From the NCBI RefSeq assembly GCF_010501015.1, contig NZ_QVML01000005.1, positions 47,128-111,127 on the forward strand: a stretch of 64,000 bases of DNA. Reading direction: 5' to 3'. The translations under genes were made by a program, and so were the position numbers. How positions within the stretch are numbered: the stretch's first letter is position 1; every line of letters begins with the position of its first letter. The notes beneath the pieces were generated by a model. That model worked only from the letters and a program-made list of their open reading frames with translations, was not told the origin of the DNA and made no database searches. Below, in pieces: positions 28,132 to 37,798 of this stretch. The stretch comes from Bacteroides sp. 214. GTDB taxonomy: Bacteria > Bacteroidota > Bacteroidia > Bacteroidales > Bacteroidaceae.

Positions 28132-28214
28132 TCTAATTCATCAATAATACTTAAAAGCTTTTCATTTCTCATTCTTTTTTGTGACTTTTGCGAAGCACAA
28201 TAAACCCATTAACC

Positions 28215-29144
28215 ATGCAAATCCGTATACATTACCGTAGGCTGTTTCTCTTCCTATTGATATTTCCTCTCTCTCTGTCGGTTCATGCGCAGGGCAGAAA
28301 CAAACAATACCTGGAATATATAAATACTTACAAGGGAATTGCCGTTGAAGAAATGATAAAATATAAAATTCCTGCCAGTATAACCTTGGCGCAGGGATTA
28401 CTCGAAAGTGGTGCCGGAAGAAGCAAACTGGCAACAAGGAGCAATAATCATTTTGGCATAAAGTGCGGTAGTAGCTGGAGAGGTAAGACGGTACGCCACG
28501 ATGACGACGCACGCAATGAGTGCTTCCGGGCTTATAAAAATTCAAAGGAATCTTACGAAGACCATTCCAAGTTTTTAGCTAATGGTGCCCGCTATGCCTT
28601 CTTGTTTAAGTTGCCCATAACCGATTATAAAGGGTGGGCACGTGGACTAAAGAAGGCAGGCTATGCTACCGACCCTTCGTATGCCAGCCGGCTGATTACC
28701 ATTATAGAGGACTACGAACTTTATAAATACGACCGGGTAGGTAAGAAGAGCAAAGATAACAAGAGTGGAAGAAGTAACAGCACTGCTACATCTGCAATAG
28801 TTAATCCTCATCAGGTATTCTTGTCGAACGACTTAGCGTATATAGTAGCCCGGAACGGTGATACGTTCGAAAGCCTTGGCAAGGAATTTAGTATCAGTTG
28901 GCGGAAACTTGTGAAGTACAACGACCTGCATAAAGAATACACCCTCGCCGATGGTGATATAATCTACCTGAAAGAAAAGAAGAGTAAGGCGAATAAAAAG
29001 CATACTGTGCACATTGTGAAGGATGGCGACTCCATGCACTCCATCTCGCAAATGTATGGTATGAAAATGAAACAACTCTATAAGATGAACAAAAAAGACG
29101 CAGACTATGTACCCGAAGTAGGGCAGAGGCTACGGCTACGATGA
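28215..29144 (+). CDS. Secreted glucosaminidase with two LysM domains
   Basis: Peptidoglycan hydrolase of 309 residues (glycoside hydrolase family 73-type). A signal peptide covers MQIRIHYRRLFLFLLIFPLS and ends at HAQ. The catalytic domain follows (PASITLAQGLLESGAGRS with the catalytic Glu, then NNHFGIKC and YASRL). Two C-terminal LysM wall-binding repeats start at YIVARNGDTFESL and HIVKDGDSMHSI. The ATG at 28215 was chosen because a -7-like TGACTTTTG lies about 28182-28190 and the signal peptide starts cleanly there. Confidence 0.9.
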   Translation: MQIRIHYRRLFLFLLIFPLSLSVHAQGRNKQYLEYINTYKGIAVEEMIKYKIPASITLAQGLLESGAGRSKLATRSNNHFGIKCGSSWRGKTVRHDDDARNECFRAYKNSKESYEDHSKFLANGARYAFLFKLPITDYKGWARGLKKAGYATDPSYASRLITIIEDYELYKYDRVGKKSKDNKSGRSNSTATSAIVNPHQVFLSNDLAYIVARNGDTFESLGKEFSISWRKLVKYNDLHKEYTLADGDIIYLKEKKSKANKKHTVHIVKDGDSMHSISQMYGMKMKQLYKMNKKDADYVPEVGQRLRLR

Positions 29145-29161
29145 ATCTTAATACGTATGCA

Positions 29162-30253
29162 TTACTGTAACAGATGCTCTCCCCAAGGGTAACTTCCGGG
29201 TTTGATGGTGATATGCAGTGTGGGTATTTCTTGGGGTTGCATGCGCACAACACCCGGTGCTACTTCATCTGTAATGGTAAAGTTGCGACAACCTAACTCC
29301 TCAAAGATAGCAAACGCGGTAGCTCCTCCCTCAATAATCAGCTCTTGTGGCAAACGCTTGGCAAGTAATAGAGAGGTAAGTGTAGCCATAATACCCTTTA
29401 ATCGAAGGGCAAACGCTTTGCCTCCTTTAGAAGGTTGGTTGATGGTAACAACGAGCGAGTGGCTTGCCTGGTAGGTTCGCATCACCTCATCCATCCATTT
29501 TCTGCTATCCTCACCATTGAACACTGCCGGGTCCATGGGGCATGTAGGTACACTGTTTCGTTGGATATAGGGCGAGGTTGTCAATGAATTATTGGCGGTA
29601 CTACCACAAATAAAAAGAGCGGAGCGATTGCCAAGCCCCCCAAAGCAAGTGAAACCTTGCTCTTTGTATCCTTTGTGTTTAAGGTAGGAGCAGAAAAAGT
29701 CGGCACCACCGGCAGGTATGGTGTTGTTGTTTATGCAAGTAGTCAGTTGCTCAATCTCCTCTTGGCTACCGGCATTAGGAATAGAGATGCTCTCAATAGT
29801 CCTCCCCAATATTTCTTTTACAATCGCACTGTGCGCAGGGTGTTCAGGGTCATTAGCAAACAGTGTTTTATCTAAGGGTATGCCATTTATATAATATACT
29901 CCATCTTGGATAACCCTCCCTTTGGATGGGTTTTGTGGAATAAGTAAAGCCTTCTCCACCTTCATTACTTGCATCAAAGCGTTGAGCTCGGCAATGATGT
30001 GTCCTCGCAGTGCGGAGTCTGTTTTCTTAAACAATTCATGGCATCCAAGGTTTTTGAGTCTTTCTGCCAAAACAACAGTATGAGATATGGCTTCCTCTAT
30101 GGGCATGGAACGAGTGTCTGTGGCACATACCAACAACTCACACGGAGGGATAGACAATAGCGAGGTAGTCATACCCACCTTCAACCCGAACCGCATCCCG
30201 ATACCTGCTATTTCGGCAGCTCCCGTTACATCATCGGCAATGACGGTAATCAT
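29162..30253 (-). CDS. Four-carbon acid sugar kinase (DUF1537/DtnK-like)
   Basis: ATP-dependent kinase of 363 residues that would phosphorylate a threonate- or erythronate-type acid (the characterised family includes D-threonate and 3-oxo-tetronate kinases). The N-terminal signature IADDVTGAAEIAG and the C-terminal EGGATAFAI and PGSYPWGE segments are present. Its start overlaps the end of the PdxA-like gene by 4 nt (ATGA), and it is the last gene of a five-gene operon. The exact substrate cannot be read from sequence. Confidence 0.88.
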   Translation of the reverse strand: MITVIADDVTGAAEIAGIGMRFGLKVGMTTSLLSIPPCELLVCATDTRSMPIEEAISHTVVLAERLKNLGCHELFKKTDSALRGHIIAELNALMQVMKVEKALLIPQNPSKGRVIQDGVYYINGIPLDKTLFANDPEHPAHSAIVKEILGRTIESISIPNAGSQEEIEQLTTCINNNTIPAGGADFFCSYLKHKGYKEQGFTCFGGLGNRSALFICGSTANNSLTTSPYIQRNSVPTCPMDPAVFNGEDSRKWMDEVMRTYQASHSLVVTINQPSKGGKAFALRLKGIMATLTSLLLAKRLPQELIIEGGATAFAIFEELGCRNFTITDEVAPGVVRMQPQEIPTLHITIKPGSYPWGEHLLQ

Positions 30254-31293
30254 ATTTTGGCTTTCAGGCGATTAATAGCCATACGAGTAGCATAGTCAAT
30301 AGATAATAACATGGCATCCGCGCTGGCAATACCTTTACCTGCCACATCGAACGCAGTTCCATGATCTACCGATACCCGAATGATAGGCAGCCCCAGAGTT
30401 ATGTTTACTCCCTTTACGCTATCCATCTTTCCTGTTTCGGAATTCCAGTTAAAACCTACTACCTTGAATGGGATATGCCCCTGATCGTGATACATTGCCA
30501 CACAACCATCATATTGTCCACATTTAGCTTTTGCAAAGAGAGTGTCGGGTGGAACAGGGCCTGTAACGTTGTAGCCTTTGGCCTTCAGTGTTTCTACCGC
30601 CGGGATAATTTCTTTCTCTTCCTCCCAGCCAAAGAGTCCATTGTCGCTCGAATGAGGGTTCAGCCCTGCAATACCTATACGTGGTTGTTCAATACCGAAC
30701 TGTTTACAGGCATCTACAATAAGCTCTGTAACATCTATGATTCTATCTTTCTTTACACGGTCGCATGCTTCGCGAAGTGAGCAGTGCGTAGAAACATGAA
30801 TTACCCGCAGAAACTCATCGGCAAGTAACATGGCATATTTGCTTGTGTGAGTGAAGTGGGCGTACATCTCCGTGTGTCCATCAAAATGATGCCCTGCCAA
30901 ATTGAGTGCTTCCTTGTTGAGAGGTGCGGTGACCGTACCATCTACTTCATTGTTCATGGCGAGCTCAATCGCTGTTTTAATAGCAAGGAAGGCAGCGTTA
31001 CCCGCTTGAGCAGACACTTCGCCTACATTTAATGTGCCGGGCACTATACAGTTTAGGTCATAAACATCTACTACGCCAGGGGTAAAGGTAGCCTGCGATA
31101 CTTCTTTAATGGCATTTACCTTTAGTGACAACCCCAACGCTTGGATAACCTCGGCTATCAGAATAGCATCTCCTGTAACGAGTGGACGGCACTGTTGGTA
31201 CACTTCCGCTTGGCTAAGGGCTTTAACAACAATTTCAGGGCCGATACCGGCAGGGTCGCCCATAGTAATGGCGAGGATGGGTTTTATCATCAT
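30250..31293 (-). CDS. PdxA family 4-phosphate dehydrogenase (PdxA2-like)
   Basis: NAD-dependent, metal-dependent dehydrogenase/decarboxylase of 347 residues. It has ITMGDPAGIGPEI at the N terminus, the HFDGHTEM metal/substrate region and MYHDQGHIPFK. PdxA in vitamin B6 synthesis and PdxA2 in threonate catabolism are similar, but its location beside a DUF1537 kinase, a symporter and an alcohol dehydrogenase favours PdxA2, giving dihydroxyacetone phosphate. The ATG at 31293 is preferred to a TTG at 31302. Confidence 0.85.
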   Translation of the reverse strand: MMIKPILAITMGDPAGIGPEIVVKALSQAEVYQQCRPLVTGDAILIAEVIQALGLSLKVNAIKEVSQATFTPGVVDVYDLNCIVPGTLNVGEVSAQAGNAAFLAIKTAIELAMNNEVDGTVTAPLNKEALNLAGHHFDGHTEMYAHFTHTSKYAMLLADEFLRVIHVSTHCSLREACDRVKKDRIIDVTELIVDACKQFGIEQPRIGIAGLNPHSSDNGLFGWEEEKEIIPAVETLKAKGYNVTGPVPPDTLFAKAKCGQYDGCVAMYHDQGHIPFKVVGFNWNSETGKMDSVKGVNITLGLPIIRVSVDHGTAFDVAGKGIASADAMLLSIDYATRMAINRLKAKI

Positions 31294-31305
31294 ATCTTGC
31301 AAAAA

Positions 31306-32451
31306 TCAAAAGAGTTCGTAGTATAAAGCAGCTGCATCACTCAGTGTTATTTCCCGTGGGTTGTTTTTGAGTAGGCGGGTAACCTGCATGGCGGCTTCCA
31401 CCATGTGAGGCACAGCTTCTTTAGGGATTCCTATCTCGGATAATTTGGTGGGTATTCCACATTCTTTGGAGAGTAATGTGACGAAGTTAACCCCGTTTCG
31501 TGCCGTTTCTTCATCTGTCTTTCCACGTTCGCAGCCACACAATAAAGCTATCTCGGCAAACTTGGCGGTATTGCTACACTGATTAAAGTTCATCACCGAG
31601 GGTAACAAAATAGCATTTGCCAATCCATGCGAAATATGAAATTCTCCACCCAACGGATAAGATAATGCATGTACGGCAGCAGTGTTGACAGGTCCCAAGC
31701 AGATACCACCATAAAGACTACCGAGCATCAGGGCTTCGCGTGCTGCTACATTTGTACCATCTTTTACGGCGGTGCGCAGGTTGGCGGCAATGAGCTCAAT
31801 ACCTTTTTTAGCATACATATCTATAACGGGGTGCGCAAACTTATTTGTAAATGCTTCAATGCAATGTGTAAGTGCGTCCATACCTGTTTCGGCGGTAACG
31901 CGTGAAGGAACAGAGTAGGTGAGCGCAGGGTCGGCATAAACGGCATCTACAACAAGGTGCGGACTTACAATACCTTTCTTAAGTTTGTCTTTCTCGTCCA
32001 ATAAAATAGAGTTGGGCGATACTTCGCTACCTGTACCCGATGTCGTGGGCAGACAGGCAATCCATCGTTTACGGCTCTTCAACAAACCGGTACCAAAGAG
32101 TTCTTCCACTTGCTGATCGCTTTCAATGAGGGCGGCAATCAGCTTGGCGGTGTCCATTACACTACCGCCGCCGATAGCTACCACACTGTCGGCTTGAAAA
32201 CTGCGAGCGGTAGCAAGCAGTTCATTAAAACTTGTAACGGTAGGTTCTTGTGTGATGGCATCGCAAATGGAGATATCTACACCAGCAGCCGTAAACTTGT
32301 CGATTACAGGACGAATAAGCGTTAATACGGGTGGGGTTGTAAGCAGAAAGAGTTTTTTGAACCCCAGTGCGAGGTAATCTGCACAAAAAGTATCCATGCA
32401 ACCAGTACCAAAGACAATTTTGGATGGTTGCAGTAAAGTGATTGTTTCCAT
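31306..32451 (-). CDS. Iron-containing alcohol dehydrogenase
   Basis: NAD(P)-dependent group III dehydrogenase of 381 residues. It shows the nucleotide segment AIGGGSVMDTAK, the PTTSGTGSEVSPNS loop, and the metal-binding DALTHCIEAF and HALSYPLGGEFHISHG histidines. In this operon it probably oxidises a polyol or reduces an aldehyde on the route into or out of the acid-sugar intermediate; that role is inferred. It lies between the symporter (5 nt gap) and the PdxA-like gene (12 nt). Confidence 0.9.
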   Translation of the reverse strand: METITLLQPSKIVFGTGCMDTFCADYLALGFKKLFLLTTPPVLTLIRPVIDKFTAAGVDISICDAITQEPTVTSFNELLATARSFQADSVVAIGGGSVMDTAKLIAALIESDQQVEELFGTGLLKSRKRWIACLPTTSGTGSEVSPNSILLDEKDKLKKGIVSPHLVVDAVYADPALTYSVPSRVTAETGMDALTHCIEAFTNKFAHPVIDMYAKKGIELIAANLRTAVKDGTNVAAREALMLGSLYGGICLGPVNTAAVHALSYPLGGEFHISHGLANAILLPSVMNFNQCSNTAKFAEIALLCGCERGKTDEETARNGVNFVTLLSKECGIPTKLSEIGIPKEAVPHMVEAAMQVTRLLKNNPREITLSDAAALYYELF

Positions 32452-32456
32452 ATAAT

Positions 32457-34022
32457 TTATTTTTTCTTTTTCTCTAGGTATCCATGTATTGTTAGTTCCT
32501 TATCTGCCAGTGGTGTCTTAAAGAAGAAACTGGCTATATATCCTACGCCAAACAAAACGAGATGACTGTACACGCCCAACATATATTTGTGATGCGTGAA
32601 GTTGAGTGACCCCATATCAAGAATGAGACGTTTGCCCAATCCGTCGCCAAAATCGAACTTGCTCGATGTAAGCATGGCGTATGCTGTAAAGAGAACGGCA
32701 GCGGCAATACCTACGTACAATCCTTGCTTGTTGGCTCTGCGACTCAGCAGCCCCAATAAGAACAGACCTACGATACCTGCCGAGAAGATAGCATACAGCG
32801 AGAAGACAATGCCCAGCACTCCTTCACCTTGCCAATATGCGTAGAGCATGGCAACTCCCACAGCGGCTACACCCGACAAAAGTACTAAAAATCGCCCTAA
32901 ACGCAATCGTTGCTTGTCGGTACTTTGTGGTTTGAAGCGTACGTAGAAATCCTGTACGCCAATAGCTGCCAGACAGTTCATGTCCGAGTCTAAGCTGGAG
33001 ATGGCACCCGCCGCAAGAGCCGCAATGATAATTCCCGTAATACCTACGGGCGTTTGAGTAGCTATGAAGTGGGGGAATACCGCATCGGCTTTGATGCCTT
33101 CGGGAAGCGGTGGCGCACCTTGCGATTGGTAAAAGATGTACAGTCCTGTACCGATAAACATAAATAGTGTCCAAATTGGCACACTCATGAAGACGCCAAT
33201 GTAAGCAGCCTTTTTCGCTGCTTTGTCATCTTTTGCGGCAAGATAACGTTGCACAATAGTTTGGTCAGTACCGTATTTCTGTATGGCATAGAAAATGCCA
33301 TTCAGTACCATCACAATAAAGGTGAGCTTGGTAAGATCCCAGTCGTAGGGTCCGAAGCTAATCTTGCCCATATCTAAAGCGGTGTTTATAACGTTGCTTG
33401 GACCACCTTCGGGCATAAACAGCAGCATGCCTGCGCAAATCAATCCACCAGCTATCAACATAAATCCTTGTATCACATCCATCCATATCACGGCCTCCAT
33501 ACCACCAAGTAGCGTTAAGAGAATAATGGCTATACCCAGTACGGCGATAATAATGTATATGTCTATACCCATGAACGAAGCCATAGCAAGACTAACTAAG
33601 TAGAACACCGTACCCATTTTAGAGAAATGACCGAGTATAAATGCGATTGAACCATATAGGCGGGCAAAATATCCGAATCTGCGTTCAAAGTACTCGTACG
33701 TACTTAACTTAATAACTTTGCGGTAAAGAGGCACGATAACGCCAATCATGGCAACCAGTACAATAGGTACCATAAGTCCTTGCACCAGCAATATCCAGTT
33801 AGATGCGTACGCCGCTCCCGGATAAGCTAAAAAGGTTACACTACTGATGAGTGTGGCGAAAATAGACATACCGATTGCCCATGCGGGAATATTTCGGCCT
33901 CCGGCAAAGTAATTGTCAGTACTTTTCTGTCTGCGGGCAAAGTACATGCCTACACCGATAGCAAGCAAAACGGAAAAGATAACAATGATATAGTCAATCC
34001 AATGAATGTGTGAATCTTGCAT
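32457..34022 (-). CDS. Sodium:solute symporter (SSS family)
   Basis: Inner-membrane Na+-coupled transporter of 521 residues with about 13-14 hydrophobic segments. Family features include the N-terminal FARRQKSTDNYFAGGRNIPA, the TLLGGMEAVIWMDVIQG segment and AALAAGAISSLDSDMNC. In this operon it most likely imports the acid sugar or a related carboxylate. It begins 3 nt after the end of the aldolase gene. Confidence 0.9.
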   Translation of the reverse strand: MQDSHIHWIDYIIVIFSVLLAIGVGMYFARRQKSTDNYFAGGRNIPAWAIGMSIFATLISSVTFLAYPGAAYASNWILLVQGLMVPIVLVAMIGVIVPLYRKVIKLSTYEYFERRFGYFARLYGSIAFILGHFSKMGTVFYLVSLAMASFMGIDIYIIIAVLGIAIILLTLLGGMEAVIWMDVIQGFMLIAGGLICAGMLLFMPEGGPSNVINTALDMGKISFGPYDWDLTKLTFIVMVLNGIFYAIQKYGTDQTIVQRYLAAKDDKAAKKAAYIGVFMSVPIWTLFMFIGTGLYIFYQSQGAPPLPEGIKADAVFPHFIATQTPVGITGIIIAALAAGAISSLDSDMNCLAAIGVQDFYVRFKPQSTDKQRLRLGRFLVLLSGVAAVGVAMLYAYWQGEGVLGIVFSLYAIFSAGIVGLFLLGLLSRRANKQGLYVGIAAAVLFTAYAMLTSSKFDFGDGLGKRLILDMGSLNFTHHKYMLGVYSHLVLFGVGYIASFFFKTPLADKELTIHGYLEKKKK

Positions 34023-34025
34023 GAT

Positions 34026-34931
34026 TTATGATTGTTTTAGAGTAATTGTTTGCTGAATAACCTGTTCTTTTTCGGAGTCGGTAAGGGGTGTTAGTGGTGC
34101 CAGCATATAGGGTTGACAGAGCGCTTTGGTGCCCATCATGACCTTTAGAGCGGCAAGCGATTCGCCCAAGGTACGACCCTCTTGGTAAATTCGGGCTATG
34201 CGATCGGTTTCTTCCTGAAGTTGGTTGGCTGCATCTATGCTTCCGTTCACAGCTTCATCGTAGAGTTTGGCAAACAATTCGGGAACAAAGTTGCCGGTGC
34301 TGGGCACAATACCGTCGGCTCCTTGTTGCAAACAGTATGACGACTTGGCTGCCCAACCACAGAAATAAGAGAACTTAGGGTTGTTTCTGGATATCTCCAA
34401 GCAGGCACTCATACGGTCGATGTCGCGCTCAGAATCTTTCAGTCCTACAATGTTGGGATGTGCGCTGAGGCGCTTTACCACATCCACAGGTATTGTCATG
34501 TGGGTAGTTGCTTTGATGTTGTATAGCATAACCGGCAGCGCACTGTTATCGGCAAGCTGCTTATAGTATTGATACATTTGTTCGTCGGTAAGCGCATAGT
34601 AGGAGGGTAGCGTGGCAACAATAACGTCCGCTCCCGCCTCTTTGTATTTTGCGGCTGCTTCGAATTGTTCGCTAACGCAACATCCGGTTAGTCCGGCATA
34701 AATGGTAATCTGCTTATTAGCAGCTTCGGCAGCGGTTTTTACAAAAAGTACGCCTTGATCGGCTGCAACGGAATTTCCTTCGCCGGTTGTTCCCATGAGT
34801 AGTGGGGAAACCCCATGTTTGACGAAAAAACGAATAATGATGCGAACGGCTGTCACGTCGAGCATGCCGTGTTGGTCTACGGGAGTAATCATAGGGACTA
34901 CCACACCGTGGTATTTTTGGAATGTATTCAT
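34026..34931 (-). CDS. Dihydrodipicolinate synthase family aldolase
   Basis: Class I (Schiff-base) aldolase or lyase of 301 residues. It contains GTTGEGNSV near the N terminus, the tyrosine in PSYYAL, MLYNIKATTHM and the Schiff-base lysine in IVGLKDSERD (near residue 160). As the first gene of a catabolic operon with an acid-sugar kinase and PdxA-like gene it is probably a 2-keto-3-deoxy-sugar acid or related aldolase rather than biosynthetic DapA. Substrate is inferred from context only. Confidence 0.85.
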   Translation of the reverse strand: MNTFQKYHGVVVPMITPVDQHGMLDVTAVRIIIRFFVKHGVSPLLMGTTGEGNSVAADQGVLFVKTAAEAANKQITIYAGLTGCCVSEQFEAAAKYKEAGADVIVATLPSYYALTDEQMYQYYKQLADNSALPVMLYNIKATTHMTIPVDVVKRLSAHPNIVGLKDSERDIDRMSACLEISRNNPKFSYFCGWAAKSSYCLQQGADGIVPSTGNFVPELFAKLYDEAVNGSIDAANQLQEETDRIARIYQEGRTLGESLAALKVMMGTKALCQPYMLAPLTPLTDSEKEQVIQQTITLKQS

Positions 34932-34998
34932 GAAATGTTTTTTGTTTATTTATAGAAAGACGAACAAGAGGGTGGTTGGTACTCAAACTTCAACAAAA

Positions 34999-35080
34999 AA
35001 TGAACCTTGATTAGCTTGAAAATGAACCTTGATTTAGAGAAAAACGAAGTCTGGTTTCAATTGAAGTGAACTCCACTTTG
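34999..35080. repeat. 22-nt-period array, TGAACCTTGATT family
   Basis: TGAACCTTGATT occurs at 35001 and 35023, and degenerate copies CGAAGTCTGGTTT at 35045 and TGAACTCCACTTT at 35067 keep the exact 22-nt step. It lies between the divergent acid-sugar operon and the MacA-like gene, just upstream of the sigma-54 control region. The word resembles the 11-nt array at 43710. Confidence 0.75.
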
Positions 35081-35099
35081 TGATAAACCTTCTAAAACC

Positions 35100-35127
35100 G
35101 AACAACTGTTCAAAAACGGACACTCCG
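35100..35127 (+). promoter_or_regulatory. Candidate upstream activator site for the sigma-54 promoter
   Basis: GAACAACTGTTC (self-complementary) is followed by CGGACACTC at 35117-35125. The same GTTC-N5-CGGACACTC arrangement occurs at 46912-46929. In both places CGGACACTC begins exactly 51 nt before the TGGCACG element. Probable binding site of the NtrC-type regulator encoded at 48535. Confidence 0.6.
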
Positions 35128-35167
35128 ATAGATTGTTATCTTGCTGTTATTTAACTACTTATCCTTT

Positions 35168-35184
35168 TGGCACGTCATTTGACT
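35168..35184 (+). promoter_or_regulatory. Sigma-54 type -24/-12 promoter of the adaptor-permease operon
   Basis: TGGCACG-TCAT-TTGAC has the GG and G of the -24/-12 consensus at the right spacing; the -12 dinucleotide is GA instead of GC. A near-identical copy precedes tolC (46972). The start codon follows about 45 nt later. Confidence 0.65.
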
Positions 35185-35228
35185 ACTTGTGTTCGTAAAT
35201 AAATGAATAAAATATAAACAATACCAAT

Positions 35229-36476
35229 ATGGATAGGGAAATACCAAAAGAAGTAAGACAAAAGGAACGCAACAAGCAAATCCTAAAGTATGGAGGAATT
35301 GGCGTAGGTGTAATTGTAGCTATAAGTATCTTAGTTTCATTGCTACGTGCAGGTGTACACCAAAAAGACCTGATTATCTCCGAAGTAGAAAAAGGAACGA
35401 TTGAAGTAAGTGTAAGTGCCTCGGGCAGGGTGTCGTCTGCCTTTGAAGAAATTATCAACTCGCCCATCAACACCCGTATTGTAGAGGTGTATCGCAAAGG
35501 GGGCGATTCGGTAAATGTCGGGACACCCATTCTAAAACTTGATTTGCAAAGCACCGAAACCAATTACAAAAAACTCCTCGATGAAGAGCAAATGCGTAGC
35601 TATAAACTCAATCAGCTACGGGTGAACAACCAAACCACGCTCAACGACATGGCAATGCAAATCAAAGTACTCGAAATGAAGCTGAGCCGCATGAAGGTGG
35701 AAATGCGTAACGAACAATATCTCGATAGCATTGGAGCGGGCACTACCGACAAGGTGCGTCAGGCGGAACTCAACGTAAATGTCTCTCATTTGGAACTGGA
35801 ACAGATGAAGCAGAAGTATGCCAACGAAACCGAAGTGCGTGAAGCCGAAATGAAAGTACAGGAGCTGGACTTTGAAATATTCCGCAAGTCTCTTGCCGAG
35901 ATGAAACGTACGCTCGACGATGCGCAGGTACGCTCTCCCCGCAAGGCTATTCTTACCTACGTAAATACACAAGTGGGTGCACAAATATCGCAAGGTGAAC
36001 AAATAGCTATCATATCCGACTTGAGTCACTTCAAAGTAGAAGCCGAAATTGCCGATGCCTATGGAGACAGAGTCGCTGCAGGTGGGCGTGCCGTCATAAA
36101 GATAGGTAACGAAAAACTGGATGGAATCATCTCCAGTGTTACACCGCTTTCAAAGAATGGAGTTATTTCCTTCTCTATACAGCTAAAAGATGATAGCAAC
36201 CGTCGTCTGCGTTCGGGACTCAAAACCGATGTGTATGTGATGAATGCCGTGAAGGAAGATGTTATGCGCATAGCCAATAGTTCGTACTACGTAGGAAAGG
36301 GCGAATACGACCTCTGGGTATTTACTTCGGAAGGCGAAATAGAAAAACGCAAAGTACGCTTGGGCGATTCCAACTTTGACTTCGTAGAGGTAGTGAGCGG
36401 ACTTAATACAGGCGATAAAGTCATCATCTCGGATATGACTGCACATAAGAATAAAAATAAACTGAAGGTAAAATAA
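35229..36476 (+). CDS. Periplasmic adaptor subunit (MacA/HlyD family)
   Basis: Membrane-fusion protein of 415 residues that would link an inner-membrane ABC transporter to a TolC channel. One N-terminal transmembrane helix (about residues 20-42) is followed by a beta-barrel and lipoyl half-motif (GRVSSAFEEIINSPINTRI, then GDSVNVGTPIL), a long coiled-coil hairpin (about 95-215), the second lipoyl half (RSPRKAILTYVNTQVGAQI) and a C-terminal beta-barrel. It is the first gene of a six-gene operon behind a sigma-54 type promoter. tolC is encoded 10.5 kb away behind a twin promoter. Confidence 0.9.
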   Translation: MDREIPKEVRQKERNKQILKYGGIGVGVIVAISILVSLLRAGVHQKDLIISEVEKGTIEVSVSASGRVSSAFEEIINSPINTRIVEVYRKGGDSVNVGTPILKLDLQSTETNYKKLLDEEQMRSYKLNQLRVNNQTTLNDMAMQIKVLEMKLSRMKVEMRNEQYLDSIGAGTTDKVRQAELNVNVSHLELEQMKQKYANETEVREAEMKVQELDFEIFRKSLAEMKRTLDDAQVRSPRKAILTYVNTQVGAQISQGEQIAIISDLSHFKVEAEIADAYGDRVAAGGRAVIKIGNEKLDGIISSVTPLSKNGVISFSIQLKDDSNRRLRSGLKTDVYVMNAVKEDVMRIANSSYYVGKGEYDLWVFTSEGEIEKRKVRLGDSNFDFVEVVSGLNTGDKVIISDMTAHKNKNKLKVK

Positions 36477-36482
36477 ATCTCA

Positions 36483-37796
36483 ATGCTTATGTTGTATTTG
36501 AAGCAAGCCTGGCAACTACTCAAGCAGAATAAACTCTATAGCAGTGTTTATATCTTAGGAACGGGGATGGCTATTGCCGTGGTGATGACCATAGCCATTA
36601 TCTACTACATCAAGATAGCACCCGTGTATCCCGAAGTAAATCGTAATCGTACATTGGTTGGCAAGAATATGATGATAAAATACACTAAGTCGGGTGCCAT
36701 GTCGAGTTCGTTATACTCGTGGAACTTTGTGAAGGAGCATCTCTATACGCTGAAAAGTGCCGAAGCTGTGTCGGCGGTGCTCAGTGTATGGGACGACTAC
36801 CCCTTGGTGAGGCTTCCTAACGAAAAAGGTATGCTGCCTGTAACCGTAGCCTATACCGACCACCATTACTGGCAGGTATTCGGTTTTGAGTTTCTTCATG
36901 GTAAACCTTTCAGCGAAGCAGATTTCGAGTCGGGCATTAAAACGACGGTCATTACAAAATCTCTGGCAAATATACTTTTTGGTACTGTCGAAGCCGAAGG
37001 TAAATATGTGGAACTGGACGGCAACGACTACCGCGTAAGTGGTGTTGTGCGCGACGTTTCCTTTGCTGCCAAAGAAACCTACGCACAACTTTGGGTGCCC
37101 TTTACCGTGAAGCCCGAAGCTATAGCCAATACAGGTAAAAGTGAAGGAACCGCACTACTGGGCGCATTGAAGGTATTCATACTGGCACCAACAGCTTCCG
37201 CAACTGCCGCTGTAGCTGCAGAGGCAGAAGGAATAATCAAGCAAATAAATGCGGCTCAGGAAAAATACGTAGCCGATATGAGCGGACAACCCGAGGCGTA
37301 TTGGAAGTCGGTGTTTCGTCAGTCTAACAATAATCGTATAGACTGGGCAGAGATAATCCAATCGTTGGGTTTCATTTTATTGGCACTATTGATTATACCG
37401 GCGGTGAACTTAGCGGGTATGGTATCCTCGCGCATGGAAAAACGGCTGGCCGAAATGGGTGTACGTAAATCATTCGGCGCTTCACGAGGTGTGTTGTTGT
37501 GGCAGGTGCTTGTCGAAAATCTATTGCTTACCACTCTGGGAGGATTGTTAGGACTTGTTCTGTCTTTTGTTATCATGTACTGTGGACGAAGTTGGATATT
37601 GGGCGTATTCGATCGTTGGCAAGAGGTACCGCCTGAAGGTATCAGCAGCTTCTTTGATGCAGGTATGTTCTTCAACCCTGTGGTGTTTTTTATCGCACTC
37701 GCGGTTTGCTTTGTACTTAATCTACTTTCGGCCATTATTCCGGCATACAATGGGTTACGCAAAAATATCGTTGTTTCACTTAACCATAACAAATAA
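36483..37796 (+). CDS. FtsX-like ABC permease (MacB type), copy A1
   Basis: ABC transporter permease of 437 residues with the MacB layout: TM1 near residues 17-40, a periplasmic core of about 230 residues, then three C-terminal TMs. The FtsX segment RLAEMGVRKSFGASRG precedes TM3. Most similar in this window to the permease at 39794 (compare RLAELGVRKAFGANRS). MTs of this type couple to a separate ATPase; here that is at 39107. ATG at 36489 is an alternative start. Confidence 0.88.
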   Translation: MLMLYLKQAWQLLKQNKLYSSVYILGTGMAIAVVMTIAIIYYIKIAPVYPEVNRNRTLVGKNMMIKYTKSGAMSSSLYSWNFVKEHLYTLKSAEAVSAVLSVWDDYPLVRLPNEKGMLPVTVAYTDHHYWQVFGFEFLHGKPFSEADFESGIKTTVITKSLANILFGTVEAEGKYVELDGNDYRVSGVVRDVSFAAKETYAQLWVPFTVKPEAIANTGKSEGTALLGALKVFILAPTASATAAVAAEAEGIIKQINAAQEKYVADMSGQPEAYWKSVFRQSNNNRIDWAEIIQSLGFILLALLIIPAVNLAGMVSSRMEKRLAEMGVRKSFGASRGVLLWQVLVENLLLTTLGGLLGLVLSFVIMYCGRSWILGVFDRWQEVPPEGISSFFDAGMFFNPVVFFIALAVCFVLNLLSAIIPAYNGLRKNIVVSLNHNK

Positions 37797-37798
37797 CC

